Assembly (NCBI GenBank): GCA_017429765.1
Contig: JAFROJ010000056.1
Coordinates: forward strand, 78,827-142,826
DNA from: Bacteroidales bacterium
GTDB taxonomy: Bacteria > Bacteroidota > Bacteroidia > Bacteroidales > UBA932
DNA length: 64,000 nt
Direction: 5' to 3'
The position numbers were made by a program, and so were the translations under genes. The notes beneath the pieces are model-generated. The model saw only the letters and a program-made list of their open reading frames with translations, was not told where the DNA came from and searched no databases. Position 1 is the first letter of the stretch; the number at the start of each line of letters is the position of its first letter. Positions 26,286-35,924 of this stretch are shown piece by piece.

Positions 26286-27047
26286 ATGAGCATCCCCGTT
26301 TCCAACAACGAAATCAAGTTTGTCAGGTCTCTAGAGCAGAAGAAGTTCAGGGACGCGAACGGCATGTTTGTGGTGGAGGGCGAGAAACTTGTGGAGGAGG
26401 CGCTGCGCTCCTCTTTCGAGGTTTTCAGGTGCTACCGGACCAGTGAGATCGGCCAGACCGCCATGTCCAGGATGACGCTCCTGAGCGCCCCCTCCCCTGC
26501 CCTTGCCGTTATTAAAAAACCGGGAAACCTTGACATTCAAGATCTTTCCTTCTTCTCTCTTCCCGAGAAAGGATTGTTTCTCGCCCTGGACGGGATCAGG
26601 GATCCCGGCAACCTCGGGACAATTCTCAGGATCGCTGACTGGTTCGGGATCGACGCGGTCTTCGCCTCGAGGGACACTGTGGATGTGTTCAACCCCAAAG
26701 TGGTCCAGGCGACGATGGGGGCCATATTCAGGGTGAAGTTCCATTATTGCGACATCCCAAAGCTCTGCCGCTTCGTCACCTTGTCCGGCGGGGACGCCTA
26801 CGGGACCTTTCTTGACGGGGAGGACATTTATTCCAAGACCCTTAACTCCGGACTCTCAACGAAGTCACTGATCGTGATCGGGAACGAGTCGTCCGGGATC
26901 TCGAGGGAGGTGGAGGCGACAGTTTCCGAGAGATTGCTTATACCTCCCTACCCCGCGGATGAGAGAGGATCGGAATCGCTGAACGCGGCGGTGGCCACAG
27001 CCGTGGCGGTGGCTGAGTTCAGGAGACAGATAACATCGAAAGCCTGA
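26286..27047 (+). CDS. TrmH/SpoU-family RNA 2'-O-methyltransferase
   Basis: A 253-residue SPOUT methyltransferase. The N-terminal substrate-binding domain (KFVRSLEQKKFRDANGMFVVEGEKLV) is of the RlmB/TsnR type. The knotted SAM domain shows all three motifs: DPGNLGTILR, IVIGNESSGIS and ESLNAAVATAV. It 2'-O-methylates a ribose in rRNA or tRNA; the exact target is not readable from sequence. The next gene starts 1 nt after its stop (27047 to 27049), so the two are probably co-transcribed. Confidence 0.92.
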   Translation: MSIPVSNNEIKFVRSLEQKKFRDANGMFVVEGEKLVEEALRSSFEVFRCYRTSEIGQTAMSRMTLLSAPSPALAVIKKPGNLDIQDLSFFSLPEKGLFLALDGIRDPGNLGTILRIADWFGIDAVFASRDTVDVFNPKVVQATMGAIFRVKFHYCDIPKLCRFVTLSGGDAYGTFLDGEDIYSKTLNSGLSTKSLIVIGNESSGISREVEATVSERLLIPPYPADERGSESLNAAVATAVAVAEFRRQITSKA

Positions 27048-27048
27048 T

Positions 27049-29976
27049 ATGAACGAGGAATCCTTGATGCGGCACAGGATCAAGAGGATCCTGATGATCT
27101 GCAGCAACTACGACGCTTTCACTCTCGAGGAGGACGGAAGGATCGAGAGCCAGATTGTCAACGAGTACCGGGAACTGAATCTTAGCAACCCTCCCACCTT
27201 TGTGTGGGCGAATTCATCGCGGGATGCCGGGAGCATCCTTGAACTGGACCCGGAGATCGACATGATCATCTGCATGTACAACGAGAGGGACAAGGGTGTG
27301 TTCGACTTCGCAGCGGGCCTCAAGAGGCGCGGGAGCGAGATCCCCTTCATAATGCTGATCCACTATTCAAAGGCTGTCAGGCAGAGAATCTTCGAGAACG
27401 ACCGTTCCGGCATCGATCTCGTGTTCAGCTGGCACGGCAACGCTGACCTGATCCTGGCCATCGTGAAGCTGATAGAGGACTCGGCGAACGCCGAGAACGA
27501 TGTCTTCGGGGTCGGGGTCAGAGTCATCCTGCTCGTGGAGGACTCGGTGCGTTACTATTCCACCTATCTTCCTGAGTTATACAAGCTTCTTATCAACCAG
27601 AGCCGGGAGTTTCTGACCGAGTTCCTGAACGACGACCAGAAGAAATACCGCAAGCGCTCCAGGCCGAAGATCCTGCTCGCGACATGCTATGACGACGCTC
27701 TCGAGTGCTTCGAGAAATACAAGGAGAACCTCATGGGCGTGATCTCCGATGTGGGCATGGTGATCCATAAGGGGGACAGCGGGAAGAATGAGAAGCTTGA
27801 CGCGGGGCTTGACCTCGTAAGGCTGATAAAGGAATATGACCCGCTCATGCCAGTGCTGCTGCAATCCTCCCAAGGCAGCATCGCCAAGGTCGCCGAGGAG
27901 CTCGGGGTCGGTTTCCTCAAGAAATTCTCAAGGACTCTATTCATGCAGCTGGGAGACTACATGAAAGAGGAGTTCGGGTTCGGGGATTTCGTGTTCAAGG
28001 ACACCACCGGGAACGAGTATGGCAGGGCCTCAAGCCTGACCCAGCTGGAGAAGATAATCGGCGGGATCCCGGACAATATCCTTGTGAGCAACACGTCCAG
28101 GAACATGTTCTCCAAGTGGCTCTACGCCCGCGGCCTTTTCGACCTCGCCGACACTTTCAAGGCTGAGCATCACACTGACGCGGCCGAGTTCAGGAGTTTC
28201 CTCCTCGAACGCATCGGGCGCTACCACCAGTCTTTGGGACAGGGTGTGATCGCTGAGTTCAAGGAAGACCGCTACACGGATTATTTCTGGTTCGCCAGGA
28301 TGGGAGACGGCTCCCTCGGCGGCAAAGCCAGAGGACTGGCTTTCCTGAACCATCTTGTGCTAAAATATTCATTGTCCGACAAGTACCCGGGAATGAGGGT
28401 GGCTATCCCCAGGACAGCCGTCGTGACCACGGAATGGTTCGACAGGTTCATAGTCGAGAACGGGCTTCAATACGTGATCGACTCCGAGCTTTCTGACGAT
28501 GAGATTCTGTCGGAGTTCGTGGCCTCCCCCCTGCCCCAGGAGCTCCTGATGATGCTTAAGGCCTTTGTAAGGACAGTGACGACCCCTCTGGCGGTCAGGT
28601 CCAGCTCCAAGCTCGAGGACAGCGACTTCCAGCCTTTCGCCGGGGTCTACTCGACTTACATGTGTCCCCTGGTCGAGAACAAGGACAGGATGCTCAGGGA
28701 GATCACCAAGGCGATCAAGAGCGTTTACGCCTCAACCTATTTCGCAGGCAGCCGCGCCTACATCCAGGCCAGCGGCAACCTTATCGGAGAGGAGAAAATG
28801 GCCATAATCATACAGAGCATCTGCGGCACCTCCCACGGCGACGATTTCTACCCGATGCTCTCCGGCGTGGCCAGGTCTCTTAACGCTTACCCTATCGGGG
28901 CTGAGAAGCCGGGAGACGGGGTCATGAACGTGGCCTTCGGGCTCGGGAAAACAGTCGTGGACGGCGGCAGGACCTTAAGGGTCAACCCCAAGACACCGAA
29001 GAAGATATTGCAGCTCTCCTCCCCATCCCTCTCCATGAGGGACACCCAGAATGAGATGTATGTCCTTGACAACAGGCCAGGCTCTTTCAAGATCTCAAGG
29101 AACGACGGTGTCAATCTCCGGAGAATCCCTGTCACGGAGGCTCTTGAGAAGTATGACAGGCCTGAGCTGGTGGTTTCCACCTACATTGCCTCTGACGACA
29201 GGATGCAGCCTGGAATGAACGCGCGAGGGCCCAGGGTCATTTCCTTCGACGGGATATTCCAGTACGACCGCTTCCCCCTCGCGAGGGCGATGTCGGAGAT
29301 CATGGACATCTGCCGTTCTGAGCTGATGTCCGAGGTCGAGATTGAGTTCGCTATGGACCCCGTGCCGGGAACCGCCGGGAAAGAGGCTGTGCTTCAATTA
29401 CTTCAGGTTCGTCCGGTCTCGGAATCCACCACGGGCGGGAACATGACCCTGGCTGAGGTCTCCGGGAATATGTCCGAGGCGCTCGTCGAGAGTGACAACG
29501 CTCTCGGGAACGGACTCTTCGGGGATTCAGGACACATCGTGATCATCATGCCGGAGGCCTTCGACAAGATGAGGACAAGGGAGATGGCTGAGGAGATATC
29601 AGAGATCAACTCGCGCATGGCGGCCGAGGGCAACTCTTATTTCCTGATAGGTCCCGGGAGATGGGGCTCATCAATCCCGACTCTCGGTGTGCCTGTCGCC
29701 TGGACGGATATCTCGGCGGCCAGGATGGTCGTGGAATATGGGATGGACGGGTTCAGGATTGAGCCGAGCCAAGGCACCCACTTCTTCCAGAACATCACCT
29801 CCCTTGGCGTGGGATACCTCTCGGTCGACGAGTACGCCGGCTCCGGCAGGGTCGATTTCGGGGCTATCAAGTCGTTGAATATGACCTATGAAGGTAAATT
29901 CGCCAATGTCTACGAGGTCGATGGTTTGAAAGGATTCATCGACAGGGAGACAGGAAAGGCGATAATCGGACGCTGA
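27049..29976 (+). CDS. Receiver-domain / PEP-synthase ATP-grasp fusion protein
   Basis: A 975-residue cytosolic protein of mixed architecture. Residues 13-150 look like a degenerate response-regulator receiver. Residues about 158-320 are a second receiver with the acidic start VILLVEDS, a likely phospho-acceptor Asp in GVISDVG (about residue 232), and the late Lys in GFLKK. From about residue 420 a PPDK/PEP-synthase N-terminal ATP-grasp domain follows (GSLGGKARGLAFL, LAVRSSSKLEDS, ending LLQVRPV near 785). The last 185 residues (GPGRWGSSIPTLGVPV, QGTHFFQNITSLGVGY) are well formed but unfamiliar. The phosphohistidine swivel domain and the PEP-binding barrel are both missing, so this is not a complete PEP synthase despite usual database naming. 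A regulatory phosphotransferase is one possibility. A GH13 gene starts 1 nt after its stop. Confidence 0.8.
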   Translation: MNEESLMRHRIKRILMICSNYDAFTLEEDGRIESQIVNEYRELNLSNPPTFVWANSSRDAGSILELDPEIDMIICMYNERDKGVFDFAAGLKRRGSEIPFIMLIHYSKAVRQRIFENDRSGIDLVFSWHGNADLILAIVKLIEDSANAENDVFGVGVRVILLVEDSVRYYSTYLPELYKLLINQSREFLTEFLNDDQKKYRKRSRPKILLATCYDDALECFEKYKENLMGVISDVGMVIHKGDSGKNEKLDAGLDLVRLIKEYDPLMPVLLQSSQGSIAKVAEELGVGFLKKFSRTLFMQLGDYMKEEFGFGDFVFKDTTGNEYGRASSLTQLEKIIGGIPDNILVSNTSRNMFSKWLYARGLFDLADTFKAEHHTDAAEFRSFLLERIGRYHQSLGQGVIAEFKEDRYTDYFWFARMGDGSLGGKARGLAFLNHLVLKYSLSDKYPGMRVAIPRTAVVTTEWFDRFIVENGLQYVIDSELSDDEILSEFVASPLPQELLMMLKAFVRTVTTPLAVRSSSKLEDSDFQPFAGVYSTYMCPLVENKDRMLREITKAIKSVYASTYFAGSRAYIQASGNLIGEEKMAIIIQSICGTSHGDDFYPMLSGVARSLNAYPIGAEKPGDGVMNVAFGLGKTVVDGGRTLRVNPKTPKKILQLSSPSLSMRDTQNEMYVLDNRPGSFKISRNDGVNLRRIPVTEALEKYDRPELVVSTYIASDDRMQPGMNARGPRVISFDGIFQYDRFPLARAMSEIMDICRSELMSEVEIEFAMDPVPGTAGKEAVLQLLQVRPVSESTTGGNMTLAEVSGNMSEALVESDNALGNGLFGDSGHIVIIMPEAFDKMRTREMAEEISEINSRMAAEGNSYFLIGPGRWGSSIPTLGVPVAWTDISAARMVVEYGMDGFRIEPSQGTHFFQNITSLGVGYLSVDEYAGSGRVDFGAIKSLNMTYEGKFANVYEVDGLKGFIDRETGKAIIGR

Positions 29977-29977
29977 C

Positions 29978-31570
29978 ATGAGCGAGGGGAAGATGATAAT
30001 CTACCAGATGCTTCCCAGACTTTGGGGGAACATGGGTTGTGACTATGCGCGCTCAGGTACTCTCGAGGAGAACGGATGCGGGAAATTCAGCAAGATCGAC
30101 GACAAGTCATTGACTTATCTTAAAGGACTTGGAGTGACTCATGTCTGGTACACCGGGGTCATCAGGCACGCCACTACCGAGTCTTTCGAAGGCTGTCCCG
30201 CTTCCAATCCTATGGTCGTGAAGGGAAAGGCTGGTTCACCCTACGCTATTGTAGATTATTTCGACGTCAACCCCTATCTCGCTGAGAATCCAGCGGATAG
30301 AATGGGCGAGTTTGAGTCTTTAGTTAATAGGACACACGCGCGTGGAATCAAGGTTATAATCGATTTCATCCCCAATCATGTCTCAAGAGATTACGGGAAG
30401 GTCGGGATTGTCCGGGAGCCTGACGAGGGGACGCTCGGGGCCGAGGATGACTCGACTGTTCATTGGCGCCCGGAAAACGACTTCTTCTACTACCCTGGCC
30501 AAGAGCTGACGCTTCCGGTCCGCTCTCCGTCGGGCGGCGCTTTCGGATCTTATCATGAGTATCCGGCGAAAGCCTCGGGAAACATCTTTTCCCCTTCGCC
30601 GGGTGTGAATGACTGGTATGAGACCATAAGGCTGAACTATTGCGACTTCCACACCAAGACCTGGAACAGGATGCTGGAGATAGTCCGCTATTGGTGCGGC
30701 AAGGGGGTTGACGGTTTCCGGTGCGACATGGTCGAGATGGTGCCTTGGCAGTTCATGAAGTGGCTGATCTCATCGGTCAAAAAAGAGTTCCCTGACGTGT
30801 TGTTCATAGCCGAAGTCTATCGGAAAGACCTTTACCGTCATTATGTGGGCGAGGTGGGATTCGACTACCTCTACGACAAGTCGGGTCTATATGACATCTT
30901 AAGGGCGATTGTCGAGGGACATGGCACAACCAAGTCGATAACATCCAATTGGCAGTCTCTGGGTGACCTCCAGCCTCATATGCTGAATTTCCTCGAGAAC
31001 CATGACGAGCAAAGGTTCGCCTCGAGGTTTTTCGCGGGAAGCGCCGGCAAGGCGGGCGCCCCCTTGTGCGTGAGCCTCATGTTCAACACGGCCCCTTTCA
31101 TGATCTATTCAGGTGAGGAGTTGGGGGAACGCGGCGAGGACGAGGAAGGCTTCAGTGGGCTTGACGGCAGGACATCGATATTCGATTGGTGGTCTCCCGG
31201 GTCAACGGCGGGGCTTTATGAGTATCTCCAAACAAATAAACCATTCTTTGGATTCGACCCCGGGACACTGTCATTATTCATCGATTCGCTCGAGTTGGCG
31301 GGACGACCCGTTGTGGCCGCCGGAATGACATACGACCTATGCTACTGTAACATGGACTCCCCCGGCTTCGACCCGGACCGTCATTTCGTGTTCGCCCGCT
31401 CCCTCGACGGCGAATCCCTGCTGTTCGCCTGTAACTTCTCGGGAGAGGACGCTGACATCCTCGTTAAAATCCCCGCCGAGGCGGTCGCCTTCATGGGGCT
31501 TAAAAAAACGGAGGCGTTCGAGGTGAACGTCTCCGTGAAAGCGTACGGGTACTCTGTCTTACCAGTTTAA
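29978..31570 (+). CDS. Cytosolic GH13 alpha-amylase-family glycosidase
   Basis: A 530-residue GH13 enzyme. A beta/alpha barrel holds the conserved region I segment DFIPNHVSRD. The nucleophile Asp is in GFRCDMVEM (about residue 248), the acid/base Glu in FIAEVY (about 280), and the transition-state Asp in ENHDEQR (about 342). A C-terminal beta domain follows. No signal peptide is present, so it should act on internal glycogen or imported maltodextrin. It follows the receiver/ATP-grasp gene by 1 nt and converges on the phosphofructokinase gene with a 12-nt overlap. The specific linkage cleaved is not certain. Confidence 0.9.
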   Translation: MSEGKMIIYQMLPRLWGNMGCDYARSGTLEENGCGKFSKIDDKSLTYLKGLGVTHVWYTGVIRHATTESFEGCPASNPMVVKGKAGSPYAIVDYFDVNPYLAENPADRMGEFESLVNRTHARGIKVIIDFIPNHVSRDYGKVGIVREPDEGTLGAEDDSTVHWRPENDFFYYPGQELTLPVRSPSGGAFGSYHEYPAKASGNIFSPSPGVNDWYETIRLNYCDFHTKTWNRMLEIVRYWCGKGVDGFRCDMVEMVPWQFMKWLISSVKKEFPDVLFIAEVYRKDLYRHYVGEVGFDYLYDKSGLYDILRAIVEGHGTTKSITSNWQSLGDLQPHMLNFLENHDEQRFASRFFAGSAGKAGAPLCVSLMFNTAPFMIYSGEELGERGEDEEGFSGLDGRTSIFDWWSPGSTAGLYEYLQTNKPFFGFDPGTLSLFIDSLELAGRPVVAAGMTYDLCYCNMDSPGFDPDRHFVFARSLDGESLLFACNFSGEDADILVKIPAEAVAFMGLKKTEAFEVNVSVKAYGYSVLPV

Positions 31571-32788
31571 TATCTTCATGAAATCATACTCCTCAGGGTT
31601 GGGGACGATGGCTTTCGCGGCCTCGTAGTCCTCGGGTGTGATGTAGTTGCAGATGTGCTTGTAGTAGTTCCTGGCGATTCCGCCGTCGATGTCGACGCGG
31701 CGCGGGGGGATCTTGCCTTCGGCGTTCTGCAGGTCCTTTAGATACAGGGGCTTCGGATCCCCGTTGACGTCGACGTAGACCATGCAGCCTGTCTCTCCCT
31801 TGGTGAAAAGCTCGTAGACACCAATGGCCAGCTCGGTGCAGTAGGAGAGGTCGTAGGCGACAGGGTCCTGGCAACGCACGTCGTAGCCGATCTCGACAGG
31901 GCGGGTCTTGACCTTCATGCCGACTTTCTTGAACTCTTTCTCGAGAATATCGTTGAAGAGGACGGCCTTGCTGATCTTGCCAAGCTCGGGATGACCGTGC
32001 TCGTCGTAGGTCATGTGGACTCCGGTGGCCTTGATGTCCTCAGGATCGAGGTCATGGAAGACACCCTCGGCGACAACCACGGTACCGTAGCGGATCCCGA
32101 GAAGCCTTCTCTTGAGAATGGCGGAGAGGGTGAGCTTGATGATCTTGTCCACCGAGATGGAGGTCTTGCTGAACATTTCGGGGATAATGGTCATCGGGCA
32201 ATGGGTAGCCTAGCCGATGCCCAGGGCGAGATGGCCGGCGGAACGTCCCATGGCGGAGATGAGCAGCCAGTTGCCTGAGGTGCGGGCGTCCTCATAGACG
32301 GTGCGGGCGATGTGAGCCCCCTCGTCCTTGGCGGAGTTGAAGCCGAAGGTCGGGGCGTTGTCCGGGAGGGGAAGGTCATCGTCGATGGTCTTGGGGACAT
32401 GGATGTTATGGATGGGATAATTCTTCGCCTCAAGGAACTTGGCGATCCTGTTGGCTGTCGAGGCGGTGTCGTCGCCACCGACAGTCACCAGGAGCTTGAC
32501 GTTGTTGTCCTGGAAGAGGGAGAGGTTGAAATTATTCTCGAAATCGTTGTCGGTCGGCTTGAAACGGCTCATCTGGAGGTAGGAGCCTCCCCTGTTGAAG
32601 TAAGCGTCAGCCTTGAAGAAATCGATATCCTCGATGCGGGGGTTCTGGTTGAACAGGCCTGTGTAGCCCTCATGGAGTCCGATGACTCTGTAACCGTTGG
32701 TAAGGAAAGTCTTGGCCACTGAGAACACGACTGTGTTCATTCCCGGAGCGGGGCCTCCGCCGCAGAGGATGATGATGGAATCTTTCAT
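31559..32788 (-). pseudogene. PPi-type phosphofructokinase interrupted by one in-frame TAG
   Basis: Two halves in the same frame together form a phosphofructokinase of about 409 codons. The 5' half has CGGGPAPGMN, VGGDDT (the second Asp marks PPi rather than ATP use), PKTIDDDLP and MGRSAGHLALGIG. A TAG at 32212-32210 follows. Six codons later an ATG (32194) opens the 3' half, beginning MTIIPEMF and containing YGTVVVAEG, GYDVRCQDP and a normal C-terminus. No frameshift or other damage is seen. AAG to TAG would be a single change. The start is set at 32788, because the -7 box at 32830-32837 excludes the upstream Met at 32830. It may be a fresh pseudogene, a base-calling error, or a gene made as two pieces. 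Confidence 0.85.
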
Positions 32789-32829
32789 GATGATGATATT
32801 TGAATTATTATCTGTCTTTCTCGTGGACA

Positions 32830-32837
32830 CAAATTTA
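32830..32837 (-). promoter_or_regulatory. -7 box of the phosphofructokinase gene
   Basis: TAAATTTG on the minus strand is 42 nt before the ATG at 32788. It is one of a mirror pair with the ligA box 32 nt away. No TTTG -33 box is found at the normal distance. Confidence 0.5.
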
Positions 32838-32869
32838 ATCCATTTCTGGAAAATATCGGCTATTTTCGT

Positions 32870-32877
32870 TAAATTTG
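32870..32877 (+). promoter_or_regulatory. -7 box of ligA
   Basis: TAAATTTG lies 25 nt before the ligA ATG. The only upstream -33 candidate, TTTC, is 23 nt away, beyond the usual range. Confidence 0.5.
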
Positions 32878-32887
32878 TATTTTATAA

Positions 32888-34945
<2,058 letters not shown>

Positions 34946-34948
34946 GCC

Positions 34949-35920
34949 ATGGCGACTTGGATAGGCAGAATAGTGATCAAGATCAAGACTTACGTCCGGT
35001 GGCTCAGCAAGTTCCTCGGAAACGACATCTGGCACTTCAATCTCGATGAGCTGTCCAAAGCCAAGGCCCGCCTTATCAGGGACATCAAAGTCGTCATCGA
35101 CGCGCTGAATAACTTTGCGGATGAGAAGATCGGATTCCAGTCGGTGGCCCTGAGCTATTTCTGCACCCTGGCCACCGTGCCGCTGATCGCCGTCTGCTTC
35201 GCCGTCACGAGCGGTTTCGGTCTGGAGAATGTCCTAAGGGACGCCCTCTATTCGGCCGACATCAACCAGACCGTGATCGACACCCTGATGAACAGCGCGT
35301 CAAACATCATAGAAGCCTCGAAGTCCGGGGTGTTCGGAGTCATCACCGCCCTTTCTTTCGTCTGGCTCGTCATCTGGATGATGAACCGGGTTGAGAAGGT
35401 GTTCAATAATGTCTGGCATGTGCGCAAACCTCAAAGGAAGGCGTTGAAGAGTTACGGGATAGATATCATCATCATGATACTTATCCCGTTCGTTGTTTTG
35501 ATATTCTTCGCCGGCACGGTGGTCTACTCACATGTCCTGGACCTGATCCCGAACAGCATAGGTGTCTCCAACAAGATCAAGTCCTTCCTCGGATGGATCA
35601 TCTTCGGGGGTGTCGCCGTGATGACATTGTCGGCTATGTACAAGTTCATCCCGGCCACCTACGTGGACTACCGGTTCGCCCTTAAAGCGGCCCTGTGGGC
35701 AGGAATCGCCTTCACTGTCCTCCAGTACCTTTACCTGGAGACCCAGGTCCTTGTCACGAATATCAACGCCGTCTACGGGGCTGTGGCAGCCCTGCCTCTC
35801 TTCATGATGTGGCTGAGGTTCGGATGGCTTATCATACTTTACGGAGCCCAATTCTCGTATTCATTCCAGATGGTGGACAAGATGGAGAAGGAGGCAAGGT
35901 TGTCGTCGCGAGAGTCATAG
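34949..35920 (+). CDS. YihY/BrkB-family membrane protein
   Basis: A 323-residue inner-membrane protein with about six hydrophobic helices after a charged, cytosolic N-terminus of about 60 residues. The family core is visible: FQSVALSYFCTLATVPLIAV, the VWLVIWMMNRVEKVFNNVWHV segment, and the late YGAVAALPLFMMWL followed by a GAQFSY turn. YihY was once called ribonuclease BN by error; its true role is unknown. It is squeezed between ligA and relA/spoT with gaps of 3 and 4 nt, so it is probably part of a long operon. Confidence 0.88.
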   Translation: MATWIGRIVIKIKTYVRWLSKFLGNDIWHFNLDELSKAKARLIRDIKVVIDALNNFADEKIGFQSVALSYFCTLATVPLIAVCFAVTSGFGLENVLRDALYSADINQTVIDTLMNSASNIIEASKSGVFGVITALSFVWLVIWMMNRVEKVFNNVWHVRKPQRKALKSYGIDIIIMILIPFVVLIFFAGTVVYSHVLDLIPNSIGVSNKIKSFLGWIIFGGVAVMTLSAMYKFIPATYVDYRFALKAALWAGIAFTVLQYLYLETQVLVTNINAVYGAVAALPLFMMWLRFGWLIILYGAQFSYSFQMVDKMEKEARLSSRES

Positions 35921-35924
35921 TGTC

